Source: Geobacillus sp. 46C-IIa
GTDB taxonomy: Bacteria; Bacillota; Bacilli; Bacillales; Anoxybacillaceae
Assembly: GCF_014679505.1 (NCBI RefSeq)
Contig: NZ_CP061474.1
Coordinates: forward strand, 1,270,001-1,334,000
Length of the DNA stretch: 64,000 nucleotides
Direction: 5' to 3'
Shown here piece after piece: positions 23,339 to 32,780 of this stretch; within the stretch, counting starts at the first letter, position 1; each line of letters starts with the position of its first letter. The notes beneath the pieces are model-generated. The model saw nothing but the letters and a program-made list of their open reading frames with translations. It made no database searches and had not been told where the DNA came from. Made by a program: the position numbers and the translations under genes.

Positions 23339-24337
23339 ATGTTAGGGCTTTATGTAGCCAAGCCGAATGAGCTGGAATTGCGGCATCTCGATCCCATCCG
23401 TTCCCCCGTGGGTGATGAGGTGAAAATCAAGCTGATTTACGGGGGGATTTGCGGATCGGACCTCGGGGTGTTCAAAGGAAAACTCCCGCACGCGAACTAT
23501 CCGGTCCGGGCCGGTCATGAACTAGTCGGTGTCGTCGTGGAAAAAGGCGAACAGGCAGCGTATGACATCGGGACACGGATCGTTGTGTTGCCGAATACGT
23601 ATTGCGGAACGTGCGACTTATGCCAAAAAGGGTTGACGAACATCTGCCGGCATAAACAATCGCTCGGCATTAACGTCGACGGTGGGTTTTCGCATGAGTT
23701 CGTCATCTCGTCGAAGTATGCGCTTCCTGTTCCTGATGATCTACCGGACGAAAAGGCCGTGCTCGTCGAGCCGTTTGCGGTTGTCGTGCATGCGTTGCAA
23801 AAGGTGAACATCGAACAGGGGATGAAAGTAGCCATCATCGGCTGCGGCAATGAAGGGATGATGGCGGCCGTTCTCGCCCGCCATTTAGGAGCGGACGTGA
23901 CGGCGATCGACATCAATCCGCTGAAACTCGAAACGGTGAAAGCGATGGCGGATATTCGCACGCTTGCGCCGAATGCACTGGCCAATGAATCGTTTGACGT
24001 GGTCATTGAAGCAGCGGGTACGCGCGAAGCGGTCGAACAGGCAGTGGAGCTCGTCGCCCCAGGAGGCCATCTTGTGTTGGTCGGTTTTGCGAATGAAGCG
24101 ACGTTTCCGGTCGTGCGCCTCGTTCGCAACGAAGTAACTGTGCATGGCTCGATCATCTATCGCTTCCCGGATGACTATGTGCAAGCGATTCATTATTTGC
24201 GGACGATGCCGTATCCGATCGAGCGGGTGATTTCGTGCATTTTCCCGGTCCGCGACTATCAGCAGGCGTATGACTTGGCGTCATCTGGAAATGCGGGCAA
24301 AGTGGTTTTAAGTTTTCAAGAGGAGGAAGAGCGATGA
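23339..24337 (+). CDS. Zinc-dependent alcohol/polyol dehydrogenase (MDR family)
   Basis: About 332 residues. Catalytic zinc ligands Cys38 (GGICGSD) and His60-Glu61 (AGHELVG); structural zinc Cys89, 92, 95 and 103 in CGTCDLCQKGLTNIC; Rossmann motif IIGCGNEGMMA. This resembles threonine/sorbitol/2-hydroxyacid-type MDR dehydrogenases. The start is uncertain: ATG 23339 has GGTGG eight bases ahead, while GTG 23327 and 23330 are in frame. Its last codon overlaps the next ATG (ATGA), so translation with the TPP enzyme is coupled. It would oxidise a secondary alcohol of the substrate or reduce an aldehyde. Confidence 0.85.
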   Translation: MLGLYVAKPNELELRHLDPIRSPVGDEVKIKLIYGGICGSDLGVFKGKLPHANYPVRAGHELVGVVVEKGEQAAYDIGTRIVVLPNTYCGTCDLCQKGLTNICRHKQSLGINVDGGFSHEFVISSKYALPVPDDLPDEKAVLVEPFAVVVHALQKVNIEQGMKVAIIGCGNEGMMAAVLARHLGADVTAIDINPLKLETVKAMADIRTLAPNALANESFDVVIEAAGTREAVEQAVELVAPGGHLVLVGFANEATFPVVRLVRNEVTVHGSIIYRFPDDYVQAIHYLRTMPYPIERVISCIFPVRDYQQAYDLASSGNAGKVVLSFQEEEER

Positions 24338-26097
24338 AAAAAGGGGTAGCCGAACAGTTAGTCCGGTATTTGGAAGACCGCGGCGTCACTCATATTTTCG
24401 GGCTTTGCGGCCATACGAATATTGCGGTGTTGGCGGCGCTTGAGCATAGTCCGATCAAGTTTGTCAACGTCCGTCATGAACAAATTGCTGCTCATATGGC
24501 GGATGGCTATGCGCGGGCGAAAAAAGAAACAGCCGTCGTATTATGCCACGTCGGCCCGGGATTGACGAATGCGGCGACAGGGGTCGCCAATGCGGCGCTC
24601 GACTCCATTCCGATGGTCGTCATCGCCGGCGATGTGCCGAGCCATTATTACGGAAAGCATCCGCACCAAGAAGTCAACTTGCATGCGGATGCGTCACAAT
24701 ATGAAATTTACCGCCCGTTTGTGAAGCGGGCATGGCGTGTCGACCGGCCGGATTTGTTCCCGGAAATTTTAGAAAAAGCGTTCCAGCTGGCGGAGAGCGG
24801 TCGTCCGGGTCCGGTGCTCGTCTCCGTACCGATGGATATTTTCTCAAAAGAGGTGGACGTGTCGCTATTTGAAAAACAAAAGCGGCATACGAAAGCGCTG
24901 CATAAGCCGTCGATTGATGATGAAACAGCAAAACAAATCATTGAAAACATCATGCAGGCAGAGCGTCCGCTTGTGTATGTTGGCGGTGGCATTATGCTTG
25001 CCGATGCCGCGGAAGAACTGAAAGCGTTTGTCGAACACTTTGACCTTCCTGTTGCCCACACGTTAATGGGTAAAGGAGCGATGCCGGATGACCATCCGCT
25101 GACGCTGGGCATGAGCGGATTTTGGGGAACGAAATTTGTCAATGACATGTGCCGCAACGCTGATGTCATCTTCGCGTTAGGAACGAGATTTTCCGAAGCA
25201 GATTGCAGCTCGTGGGAGCAGGAATATACGTTTGCTATTCCGGAAACGAAGCTGATTCATATTGATATTGATCCGAACGAAATCGGACGCAACTATCCGA
25301 CGGAACTCGGCATTGTCGCCGATGTCAAGCAAGCACTTACCGTATTGAATCGCGTGGCGAAACAAGTCGTACCGCAAGGGCGGACGGATGAAGCGCTGAA
25401 AGAACGGATCGCTAGCTATAAGCAAGAATTCCGGCAACAAAACGCACAGCATATTCGCGATGACAGCTATCCGATGCGTCCGGAACGCATTTTGCATGAA
25501 GTACGGGAAGTATTGCCAAGAGACGCCATCATTACAACGGATGTCGGTTGGAACAAAAACGGGGTCGGCCAACAGTTCCCGGCGTATAGAGCAGGGACGA
25601 TTTTAACACCAGGTGGCTATGCGACGATGGGCTTTGGCGCTCCGGCGGCGCTTGGGGCCAAAATCGCCTGCCCGGATCGCGTCGTCGTGTCGCTTGTCGG
25701 AGATGGCGGATTTGGGCAAAATCCGGCGGTGCTGGCGACAGCGGCGGAAGAAAACATCGCCGTTGTTTGGGTCATTATGAACAACTACGCGTTTGGCACG
25801 ATCGCCGGACTGGAAAAAGCACATTTTGGCACGACACACGGAACAGTCTTCCAAAAAGATGGCCAACCGTATTCGCCGGATTATGCGGCCATTGCCCGGG
25901 CGTACGGCATCGAAGGAGTGAAAATCCGCTCAGCGGAAGAGTTTAAACCAACGCTCGAGCGAGCCATCCAAGCGAACAAACCGTTTGTCATCGATGTGGA
26001 AATGATCAACGTCCCAACGCCGACATCTGGTCACTGGAATATTATGGATATCTATTCCCCGGGTAAGCGTGTTCACCATGTTGCGGTTGAGTGGTAG
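24334..26097 (+). CDS. Thiamine diphosphate-dependent enzyme of the acetolactate synthase/2-oxoacid decarboxylase family
   Basis: 587 residues with the three-domain POX layout: PYR domain with the catalytic Glu49 in NVRHEQIAAHMADGYAR, a middle domain (about 190-340), and a PP domain with the metal motif GDGGF (456-460) ending in NN (483-484). Relatives include acetolactate synthase, glyoxylate carboligase, sulfoacetaldehyde acetyltransferase and oxalyl-CoA/benzoylformate decarboxylases. A biosynthetic ilvB is unlikely: no ilvN or ilvC follows. In this locus it may decarboxylate or condense the 2-oxoacid released by the lyase-like enzyme. Confidence 0.82.
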   Translation: MKKGVAEQLVRYLEDRGVTHIFGLCGHTNIAVLAALEHSPIKFVNVRHEQIAAHMADGYARAKKETAVVLCHVGPGLTNAATGVANAALDSIPMVVIAGDVPSHYYGKHPHQEVNLHADASQYEIYRPFVKRAWRVDRPDLFPEILEKAFQLAESGRPGPVLVSVPMDIFSKEVDVSLFEKQKRHTKALHKPSIDDETAKQIIENIMQAERPLVYVGGGIMLADAAEELKAFVEHFDLPVAHTLMGKGAMPDDHPLTLGMSGFWGTKFVNDMCRNADVIFALGTRFSEADCSSWEQEYTFAIPETKLIHIDIDPNEIGRNYPTELGIVADVKQALTVLNRVAKQVVPQGRTDEALKERIASYKQEFRQQNAQHIRDDSYPMRPERILHEVREVLPRDAIITTDVGWNKNGVGQQFPAYRAGTILTPGGYATMGFGAPAALGAKIACPDRVVVSLVGDGGFGQNPAVLATAAEENIAVVWVIMNNYAFGTIAGLEKAHFGTTHGTVFQKDGQPYSPDYAAIARAYGIEGVKIRSAEEFKPTLERAIQANKPFVIDVEMINVPTPTSGHWNIMDIYSPGKRVHHVAVEW

Positions 26098-26128
26098 TGA
26101 GGAACATTGAAGATTGGGGGGGACGGAT

Positions 26129-26965
26129 ATGGCGAGAACCTTTTCATTGGCTCATTTGACGGTGCTCGGCTGCCCACCGCCGGAAATGGCGCACATCGCT
26201 GCTCGAGCAGGATATGATTACGTCAGTTTCCGGATCATTTACATGGGGTTGCCCGGTGAGCCGAATTATGCGTTAGCCGAAAACCCGCAGCTGCTGCGGG
26301 AGACAAAGGAAGCTTTGCGGGAAACCGGAGTCAAGCTGTTGGATATCGAACTGGCCCGCATTGATGCCGATATTGACCCCAAACGGTATGAACCGGCCAT
26401 GGAAGTGGCGGCTGAGCTTGGCGGCCGCCACGTCTTAAGCAGCATTTGGACGACCGACCGCAGCGCCTATATCGAGCGGTTTGCCGAGCTGTGTGAGCTG
26501 GCGAAGCCATACGGGCTGACAGTCGATTTGGAGTACGTCCCGATTGCGGCGGTGACGAATTTGGCCGGGGTCATCGATGTATTAAATACGGTGAAACAAG
26601 ACAATGCTGGAATCATGATCGATCTTCACCATTTCCATCGCGCGGGGGATTCACCGGAAGCGTTAGAGAACGTGCCGAGAGAATGGTTCCATTTTCTCCA
26701 TCTTTGCGACGCCCCTGGCGAGATTCCAGCATCGAAAGAAGAGATGACGAGAATTCTTCGTGAAGAGCGGCTGTACATTGGGGAAGGCGGGATTGATATC
26801 GCCGATATTGTTCGCCGTATGCCGGAAATTCCTTGTTCGATCGAGCTGCCGAATATCCAGCGAGTAAAGGAATTGGGCTACGAAGAACATGCGCGACGTT
26901 GCCTGCAGTCGGCGAAAGACTATTTTGCCCGCCATTTTACGAAGCAAAGCGATCTGTCGGCGTGA
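26129..26965 (+). CDS. Xylose isomerase-like TIM-barrel protein (sugar phosphate isomerase/epimerase or dehydratase)
   Basis: 278 residues of the AP_endonuc_2/xylose-isomerase-like barrel. Candidate metal ligands lie on strand ends: Glu in DLEYVP, Asp/His in MIDLHHFHRAGD, His in FHFLHLCDAPG and Glu in CSIELPN. Family members are epimerases, inosose dehydratases, hydroxypyruvate isomerases and 3-dehydroshikimate dehydratases. The last fits the dehydroquinase in the same locus, but the sequence does not decide. ATG 26129 follows a G-rich site. Last enzyme of the first operon; a hairpin at 26982-27011 comes next. Confidence 0.75.
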   Translation: MARTFSLAHLTVLGCPPPEMAHIAARAGYDYVSFRIIYMGLPGEPNYALAENPQLLRETKEALRETGVKLLDIELARIDADIDPKRYEPAMEVAAELGGRHVLSSIWTTDRSAYIERFAELCELAKPYGLTVDLEYVPIAAVTNLAGVIDVLNTVKQDNAGIMIDLHHFHRAGDSPEALENVPREWFHFLHLCDAPGEIPASKEEMTRILREERLYIGEGGIDIADIVRRMPEIPCSIELPNIQRVKELGYEEHARRCLQSAKDYFARHFTKQSDLSA

Positions 26966-26981
26966 ACGACAAACAAAAGTT

Positions 26982-27011
26982 TGGCAGCGCTTCCTACAAG
27001 GGAGGCTGCCA
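26982..27011 (+). terminator. Hairpin between the enzyme operon and the TRAP genes
   Basis: TGGCAGC...TTCC / GGAGGCTGCCA stem without a T-run; a weak terminator or processing hairpin. The following 230 bases to dctP have no gene. Confidence 0.45.
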
Positions 27012-27241
27012 TACACGCATTCATAATTATTAGAAAATTTTTATATTAATCCCGTTATTGGAAATAAATGCTTCATTCATTTGGTTGTTTCCCGCATGGC
27101 CGATCGCGGTCGAGAGAGAACACAACAGTTTGCAGCAGAGCAGGAATGCGGGTTCAACATAAAACACGATGCCAGCCGATGGATCCATTCGGCTGCATCG
27201 ACCAGCTTACATTGAAAGAAGAAATAAAGGGGGAAAAGTGA

Positions 27242-28258
27242 ATGAAAAAGATGTTGGCATTGTTGGTTGCCTGCCTGTTGGTTCTGGCGGGATGCTCATC
27301 GAAGTCCGAGACGCAAGGGAGCGGAGCATCCAAGAAGGCCGAACCGAAAGTGATGAAAATGGCCGTCGCGACATCCAAGGATCGTTCGCTGACGAAAGGG
27401 TTGTACAAGTTTGCGGAAATCGTGGAAAAAGAAACAAACGGCTCGATCAAAGTGGAAGTGTATCCGGATGGACAGCTTGGGGGAGACGTAGCCGTGTTTG
27501 AAGCGCTGAAGATGGGCACGATTCAAGGATCGACGATGTCGACCGGTCCGATCGCTTCGTTCGCTCCGCGCATCGGAGTGTTAGACTTGCCGTTTTTATT
27601 CAAAGATCGAGAAACCGCTTACAAAGTGTTGGATGGGAAAATCGGCCAAGATTTGCTCAATGATTTGCCGTCTGTCGGCGTGATCGGCCTAAACTATTGG
27701 GAAAACGGGTTCCGCCATTTGACGAACAATAAGCGGGAAGTCAAAAGCGTCGATGACATTAAAGGGTTGAAAATCCGGACGTTGGAAAATGACCTTCATA
27801 TTGATTTGTGGAAAGAGTTGGGAGCCACTCCGGTGCCGATGGCATTCACAGAGCTGTTCACGGCTTTAGAGCAGCACGTGGTGGACGGACAGGAAAACCC
27901 GGTTGGGAATGTTGCGATCAATAAGTTTTACGAAGTGCAAAAATATTTGACCAAAACCGGCCACGTCTACAATGCGAGCCCGCTGCTCATCAGCAAAAAG
28001 TTTTGGGATACGTTGACCGACAAAGAAAAAGACGTGATCACGAAAGCGGCGGAAGAAGCAAGAGATTACCAGCGTCAATTGAATAAAGAAGAAGACGACA
28101 AAATGTTCGATTATTTAAAACAGCAAGGAATGGTCATTACCGAACTATCTGAAACAGAAAAACAAAAATTTATTGACAAAGTGCAACCGGTCTATAAAAA
28201 ATATGCGCCGAAGTTTGGCGAAGATTTAGTGAACCAACTGCTTGAAGCAGGAAAATAA
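27242..28258 (+). CDS. dctP: TRAP transporter substrate-binding lipoprotein (DctP family)
   Basis: 338 residues. Lipoprotein signal MKKMLALLVACLLVLAGCSS with lipobox LAGC (lipidated Cys18), then a DctP fold: VEVYPDGQLGGDVAVFEALKMG, DLPFLFKDRE, GLKIRTLEND (the Arg that binds the substrate carboxylate), VDGQENPVGN. DctP proteins capture carboxylic acids, so the imported substrate is very likely an acid. Membrane genes dctQ and dctM follow after a hairpin. Confidence 0.92.
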   Translation: MKKMLALLVACLLVLAGCSSKSETQGSGASKKAEPKVMKMAVATSKDRSLTKGLYKFAEIVEKETNGSIKVEVYPDGQLGGDVAVFEALKMGTIQGSTMSTGPIASFAPRIGVLDLPFLFKDRETAYKVLDGKIGQDLLNDLPSVGVIGLNYWENGFRHLTNNKREVKSVDDIKGLKIRTLENDLHIDLWKELGATPVPMAFTELFTALEQHVVDGQENPVGNVAINKFYEVQKYLTKTGHVYNASPLLISKKFWDTLTDKEKDVITKAAEEARDYQRQLNKEEDDKMFDYLKQQGMVITELSETEKQKFIDKVQPVYKKYAPKFGEDLVNQLLEAGK

Positions 28259-28272
28259 CAGAATGGTACAAC

Positions 28273-28303
28273 GGCTCTTAAGGGGAAATGCCCCTTAAGA
28301 GTC
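28273..28303 (+). terminator. Intercistronic hairpin between dctP and dctQ
   Basis: GGCTCTTAAGGGG / CCCCTTAAGAGTC with a five-base loop and only a weak T-rich tail. Such hairpins usually raise binding-protein mRNA over the membrane genes. Confidence 0.7.
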
Positions 28304-28341
28304 ATTCCATTCTTTTATGACAGACTTAGGGGAGGAACACA

Positions 28342-28926
28342 ATGAAAAGGATCGGAGCCGTTCTGGAGAAGACGCTCAATGCATTGATGGCGCTATGTCT
28401 CGCTTTGATGTCTATTCTTGTTTTCGGCAACGTCGTGCTCCGCTATGTGTTTAACTCCGGCATCACGTGGTCGGAAGAAATGTCGCGCTTTCTTTTCATT
28501 TGGATGTCATTTTTAGGCGCTGTCGGTGCTTTGAAAGACAATGACCATCTAGGCGTCGATACACTGGTGCGGAAGTTGCCGACCGGCGCTAAACGCATCA
28601 TCTTTATCATCAGCAATATGATCGTGCTGTATGTTCTTTATTTGCTTTTGGATGGAAGCTGGAAGATGACATTGAGCGGTTTAGAAAGCAAAGCCCCGGC
28701 GACTGGGCTGCCGATGGCGTTTATTTATGGAACCGGGCTTGTCGTGAGCATCGGCATGGGCATCATTGTCTTGTTTCATATCTATCAAGCTCTCTTTCGT
28801 CCGGGTGCGATTGATGAGCTGACGAAAATGAAAGAGTCGGAAGAAGAGCTCATCGCCGTTGCTCACAGTGAAGAAACAGAGGCGCCGCAGGAACGGAAAC
28901 AGGGCGTCGTCGGAGGTGAGAGGTAG
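28342..28926 (+). CDS. dctQ: TRAP transporter small membrane subunit (DctQ)
   Basis: 194 residues with four hydrophobic helices: MALCLALMSILVFGNVVLRYVF, FLFIWMSFLGAVGAL, IIFIISNMIVLYVLYLLL and GTGLVVSIGMGIIVLFHI. The NVVLRYVFNSGITWSEEMSRFLFIW segment is the DctQ signature. The acidic C-terminal tail (KESEEELIAVAHSEET) is longer than usual. The next gene follows at once, so it is co-translated with dctM. Confidence 0.92.
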   Translation: MKRIGAVLEKTLNALMALCLALMSILVFGNVVLRYVFNSGITWSEEMSRFLFIWMSFLGAVGALKDNDHLGVDTLVRKLPTGAKRIIFIISNMIVLYVLYLLLDGSWKMTLSGLESKAPATGLPMAFIYGTGLVVSIGMGIIVLFHIYQALFRPGAIDELTKMKESEEELIAVAHSEETEAPQERKQGVVGGER

Positions 28927-30210
28927 ATGGCGTTGGTGGTGTTTGTCGGATCGCTGCTTGGTGTGATGGCGCTTGGGATGCCGATCGCGTTCGCGCTGCT
29001 TGTGAGCGGGGTCGCTCTCATGTTTTACTTAAATATTTTTGATACGCAAATCATCGCGCAAAATTTAATCAGCGGGGCGGACAGCTTTCCATTGATGGCC
29101 ATTCCGTTCTTTATTCTCGCTGGGGAGCTGATGAACGCCGGGGGCATTTCAAGGCGGATCATCCGCTTTGCCTTGGCGCTTGTCGGCCACATCCGCGGCG
29201 GGCTGGGGTATGTCGCCATTATCGCCAGCATTTTGTTTGCCGGCCTGTCTGGTTCAGCGGTGGCTGATACAGCGGCGCTCGGGGCGATTCTCATCCCGAT
29301 GATGGTCAAAGCTGGATACAACCGCAACCGTTCGACGGGTCTCATTGCCGCAGGCGGCATCATTGCTCCGATCATTCCGCCGAGCATTCCGATGATTCTT
29401 TTCGGGGTCACAAGCGGGGTGTCGATCACGAAACTGTTTATGGCCGGCATCGTTCCGGGCATTTTGCTTGGAATCACCTTGGCGGTTTGCTGGTGGTGGG
29501 TGACTCGAAAAGATCAAGTGGACGTCCTTCCACGCCAGTCGGCGAAAGACATTTGGCGGGCGACCCGCGAGGCGTTTTGGGCGCTGTTGTTGCCAGTGAT
29601 CATCGTCGGTGGGCTGCGCGGAGGAGTGTTTACGCCGACGGAGGCCGCGGTGGTGGCCGCGTTTTACGCCTTGTTTGTCGGTTTGTGCATTTACCGCGAA
29701 CTAAAAGTCCGCGATTTGTTCCACGTGCTCGTGGCGGCGTCGAAAACGACGAGTGTCGTCATGTTTTTGGTGGCGGCGGCCATGGTGTCCGCATGGTTGA
29801 TCACTGTCGCCAACATTCCGGCCATTGTCACGGATGTGCTGGCGCCGTTTATAGATCATCCGTTGATGCTTTTGTTGGCCATTAATGCATTGGTGCTGTT
29901 GGTCGGGACGGCGATGGATTTGACGCCGACGGTGCTCATCTTGACTCCGGTGTTAATGCCCATTATTGAAAAAGCAGGGATCGATCCGGTGTACTTCGGG
30001 GTGCTGTTTATTCTAAACAACTGCATCGGGCTGCTCACCCCGCCGGTCGGCACGGTGCTAAACGTCGCTTGCGGAGTCGGGAAAATCGGGATGGAAGACA
30101 TCATGAAAGGGATTTGGCCGTTCTTATTGGCGGAAGTGTTGGTTTTGTTGCTGCTGATTTTGTTTCCGTCCCTTGTCACCGTGCCGCTTGGGTGGTTTGT
30201 GGGGCATTGA
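28927..30210 (+). CDS. dctM: TRAP transporter large membrane subunit (DctM)
   Basis: 427 residues with about 12 helices: GMPIAFALLVSG, AIPFFILAGELMNAGGISRRI, GLSGSAVADTAALGAILIPMM, GGIIAPIIPPSIPMILFG and NNCIGLLTPPVGTVLN. These are the conserved DctM sodium- and substrate-path motifs. It forms the transporter with dctP and dctQ, driven by sodium or proton gradient. Convergent with the MFS gene; a shared terminator lies between. Confidence 0.93.
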   Translation: MALVVFVGSLLGVMALGMPIAFALLVSGVALMFYLNIFDTQIIAQNLISGADSFPLMAIPFFILAGELMNAGGISRRIIRFALALVGHIRGGLGYVAIIASILFAGLSGSAVADTAALGAILIPMMVKAGYNRNRSTGLIAAGGIIAPIIPPSIPMILFGVTSGVSITKLFMAGIVPGILLGITLAVCWWWVTRKDQVDVLPRQSAKDIWRATREAFWALLLPVIIVGGLRGGVFTPTEAAVVAAFYALFVGLCIYRELKVRDLFHVLVAASKTTSVVMFLVAAAMVSAWLITVANIPAIVTDVLAPFIDHPLMLLLAINALVLLVGTAMDLTPTVLILTPVLMPIIEKAGIDPVYFGVLFILNNCIGLLTPPVGTVLNVACGVGKIGMEDIMKGIWPFLLAEVLVLLLLILFPSLVTVPLGWFVGH

Positions 30211-30272
30211 ACGGATGATTTTGCGTTGAGGCGGCGTGAAATCTGGTTCGCCGCAAAGCGAGCAACATGGAA

Positions 30273-30310
30273 AGACGCCTTCGCCGCTTGGACGAAGGCG
30301 TTTCTTTTTT
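30273..30310. terminator. Bidirectional terminator between dctM and the MFS gene
   Basis: ACGCCTTCG / CGAAGGCGT stem with TTTCTTTTTT after it on the plus strand and T-rich sequence on the minus side. Confidence 0.85.
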
Positions 30311-30312
30311 CA

Positions 30313-31641
30313 TTAGCGCACTTTGATGTGTCCGATGCTTGTGTTTTGCTTTGTTTCTGGCTGAGCCATCGGCTCGATCGGCTCTAAATCCGTCAACAGG
30401 AACAAATAGCTGAAAATGCCGGCGAGCAAAATGAGCGCCGCGACGAGAAAGGCGTACATAAACGAGCCGGTCGCTTGAACGATAAACCCCGTGACGATCG
30501 GAGCGGCAATGGCCATCGAGTTGTTGCCGAACGTCAACAGACCGGTCAATGTTCCGACCGTGCCTGGCGGTGCGATAAATGTCGGAATGCTGTAGGCGAT
30601 CGAGGACGTGATGACTAAACCGCCGAGCGCAATCGAAATGCAAAGAATCGCGATGTTCGGGTTCGTCGTAAAGGCGGCGCCGATGACGGACAACCCAAGC
30701 AGCATGCCGATGACCAAAAACGTTTTTCGCACGCGCGTCGAATGTCCTCCCTTGTTGATCAGCCGGTCGACGAGCCATCCGCCGATCGCGATCTCTGAAA
30801 TCGTGCCGACGATCCACGGAATCGAAGCGTACCAGCCTGATTTCAGCACCGACATGTGCATTTCTGTTGCCAAATAGCCGGGAAGCCAAGTGAGAAACAA
30901 AAACCACGAGTAGCCGTAGGCGGCAAACCCGATCAATGTCGCCCACACTTTTTTCTTCGTCAGCAAATACCGAATCGTCTCCCAGACGTTTCCAGATGTT
31001 TCGTCCGACTTTTGCGCCCCGCCTTGGACGATGTAGTCATACTCCTCTTTTGACAGTTGCTTGTCCTCATGCGGGTCGCGGTATGTTGCCCAGAAAATGA
31101 TGGCGTAAATCAAACTGAGCAAGGCTGTCACGTAAAAGCCGGCCCGCCAGCCCCACTCGGTAATGATCCAAGCAATAATCGGGGTACCGATCGCATTCGA
31201 CAGCTTGGACTGAGCGTCATATAAGGAAATGGCCGTCGATCGCTCATGGCGCGGAAACCATTGGCCGACCGCTTTAGCGGCGGAAGGGAAATACGGCGCT
31301 TCCCCAACTCCTAATAATACGCGTGACAAAATGACGAGCCCTTGGCCGCTGGCGACGGCGGTCAAGAAACACGCCACCGTCCAAATGATCGTCCCGATGC
31401 GCGTCACCCATTTGACGCCGATTTTATCGAGAATCACGCCGGCTGGGATTTGCAAAATGGCGTACGACCAAGCAAATGCGGACAACAAAATGCCAAGCTG
31501 CCCTGGAGTCAGGTCAAATTCTTCAGAAAGCGGTTTAATGCCGACAGACATATTAATGCGGTCGAAGTAGTTGACGATCACCCCTAAGGCAATTAAAGAA
31601 GCGATCGCCCAGCGGCGTTTTTTCACCTTCTTCATCTTCAT
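30313..31641 (-). CDS. MFS transporter of the anion:cation symporter (ACS) family
   Basis: 442 residues, 12 helices. The ACS signature NYFDRINMSVG follows helix 1, with GVILDKIGVKWVTRIGTI after helix 2 and LGVGEAPYFPSAAKAVGQWFPRHERSTA in helix 4-5. Relatives carry hexuronates, glucarate, galactonate, tartrate or phthalate-type acids. A second carboxylate importer for the same locus is therefore plausible. The start ATG 31641 follows AAAGGAC on the minus strand. It diverges from the IclR gene across a shared regulatory region. Confidence 0.87.
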   Translation of the reverse strand: MKMKKVKKRRWAIASLIALGVIVNYFDRINMSVGIKPLSEEFDLTPGQLGILLSAFAWSYAILQIPAGVILDKIGVKWVTRIGTIIWTVACFLTAVASGQGLVILSRVLLGVGEAPYFPSAAKAVGQWFPRHERSTAISLYDAQSKLSNAIGTPIIAWIITEWGWRAGFYVTALLSLIYAIIFWATYRDPHEDKQLSKEEYDYIVQGGAQKSDETSGNVWETIRYLLTKKKVWATLIGFAAYGYSWFLFLTWLPGYLATEMHMSVLKSGWYASIPWIVGTISEIAIGGWLVDRLINKGGHSTRVRKTFLVIGMLLGLSVIGAAFTTNPNIAILCISIALGGLVITSSIAYSIPTFIAPPGTVGTLTGLLTFGNNSMAIAAPIVTGFIVQATGSFMYAFLVAALILLAGIFSYLFLLTDLEPIEPMAQPETKQNTSIGHIKVR

Positions 31642-31741
31642 GCACCGTCCTTTACGTTTTAGATTTTTAGATTGGATGAATGAAAGTGTTTGTACTATTG
31701 GCCAAAAGGCAAAAACAATTGTTCCGATTTATGTAACTTAG

Positions 31742-31757
31742 TTTCTATATATGGAAC
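31742..31757. promoter_or_regulatory. Candidate IclR operator 1 (MFS side)
   Basis: TTTCTATATATGGAAC, about 100 bases before the MFS start. It is the reverse complement, with one mismatch, of the element at 31943-31958. Confidence 0.5.
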
Positions 31758-31942
31758 ACATAAGGAATTATAACAAAATTCACTTTCATTGTCTATAACT
31801 TTCAGATTATTTAATCGACAAGACGGTGATTCTTCATTATTCCAGCTGTTTTTTTCCTTCTTTCAAGGGAAGTTGTTTTTTAGAGAGGAGCAAGAAAACG
31901 CTTGAACGATAGTGAAACATAGTGCTAAAATGAAAACAGGTG

Positions 31943-31958
31943 GTTCCATCTATAGAAA
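31943..31958. promoter_or_regulatory. Candidate IclR operator 2
   Basis: GTTCCATCTATAGAAA, inverted copy of the 31742 element, about 40 bases before the iclR-type start. Confidence 0.5.
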
Positions 31959-31963
31959 ACAAT

Positions 31964-31978
31964 TTCCGTTAAACGGAA
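31964..31978. promoter_or_regulatory. Candidate IclR operator 3
   Basis: TTCCGTT-A-AACGGAA, a perfect 15-base dyad of the TTCC-N7-GGAA form common for IclR regulators, just ahead of the iclR ribosome binding site; suited to autorepression. Confidence 0.6.
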
Positions 31979-31999
31979 TTGAGAGGGGGGAGATATGCA

Positions 32000-32764
32000 A
32001 TGAAGGAACGGATCGAAGACAGAAAACCTGAAGCCGGATTGCGCACGGTGCAGCGGGCGATCGATATTTTATATTGTTTTACGCTAGAGGAACAAGAACT
32101 ATCGCTGACTGAAATCGCTAACAAAATTTCATTGGCGAAATCAACGACCACTCGTCTGCTCGCCACGCTCGAACAAAACCGTCTGGTCATCAAAAATCCG
32201 GAGACGTTGAAGTATCGACTCGGTCAAGGGTTGTATTATTTAGGACATATTGCCGGCAAGTCCATCGAAGTAAGAGAAATCGCCAAACCGGTGATGGAAC
32301 GTCTGCGCGATGAGACACGGGAAACGGTGAACCTATACGTGCTGGAACAAGGTGCACGCGTTTGTATTGAACAATACGAGGGGCTTCAATCGCTCCGCCA
32401 TATGGTAAAAATCGGCGAGCGGCTGCCGCTTTGGGCGGGAGCGGGGGGAAAAGTGCTGTTGGCGTATCAATCTCCTTCGTTTCAGGAGCGCATTTTGGCC
32501 CAAGTGCCGACAGAGGAGCGCCGGACTCGTTTAACCGCTGAACTGGAGATGATCCGGCAGCGCGGCTCTGCCTCAAGTATTGACGAGCGAGAGGTCGGTT
32601 CAGCGGCGGTCGCCGCCCCGATTTTCAACATTCACGGAGAAGTAAATGCCTGCCTATCGATCTCAGGACCGACGCACCGTTTTACGCCAGAGACGATCCG
32701 CTGGTTTGAATCGCTAGTCAAAGAGGGAGCCCAAACGATTTCAGAAAAGCTAGGTTACCGTTAG
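32000..32764 (+). CDS. IclR-family transcriptional regulator
   Basis: 254 residues. N-terminal winged helix (TVQRAIDILYCFTLEEQELSLTEIANKISLAKSTTTRLLATLEQNRLV), then an IclR effector domain with LPLWAGAGGKVLLAY and IDEREVGSAAVAAPIF. IclR proteins sense small organic acids and control their catabolism. ATG 32000 follows GAGAGGGGGG; an in-frame upstream start lacks a site. It leads aroD and the CoA-transferase gene in an apparent operon. Likely ligand: the locus substrate or an intermediate. Confidence 0.9.
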   Translation: MKERIEDRKPEAGLRTVQRAIDILYCFTLEEQELSLTEIANKISLAKSTTTRLLATLEQNRLVIKNPETLKYRLGQGLYYLGHIAGKSIEVREIAKPVMERLRDETRETVNLYVLEQGARVCIEQYEGLQSLRHMVKIGERLPLWAGAGGKVLLAYQSPSFQERILAQVPTEERRTRLTAELEMIRQRGSASSIDEREVGSAAVAAPIFNIHGEVNACLSISGPTHRFTPETIRWFESLVKEGAQTISEKLGYR

Positions 32765-32780
32765 TAAGGGGGAGATCAAT

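Noticed and set aside
26114..26128. Longer N-terminus for the TIM-barrel protein from an upstream in-frame start
   Set aside because: The G-rich ribosome binding site lies inside that extension; ATG 26129 has proper spacing.
30176..30946. 256-codon minus-strand frame overlapping the MFS gene
   Set aside because: Different frame of the same strand as the ACS-type MFS gene, arginine-rich, no ribosome binding site.
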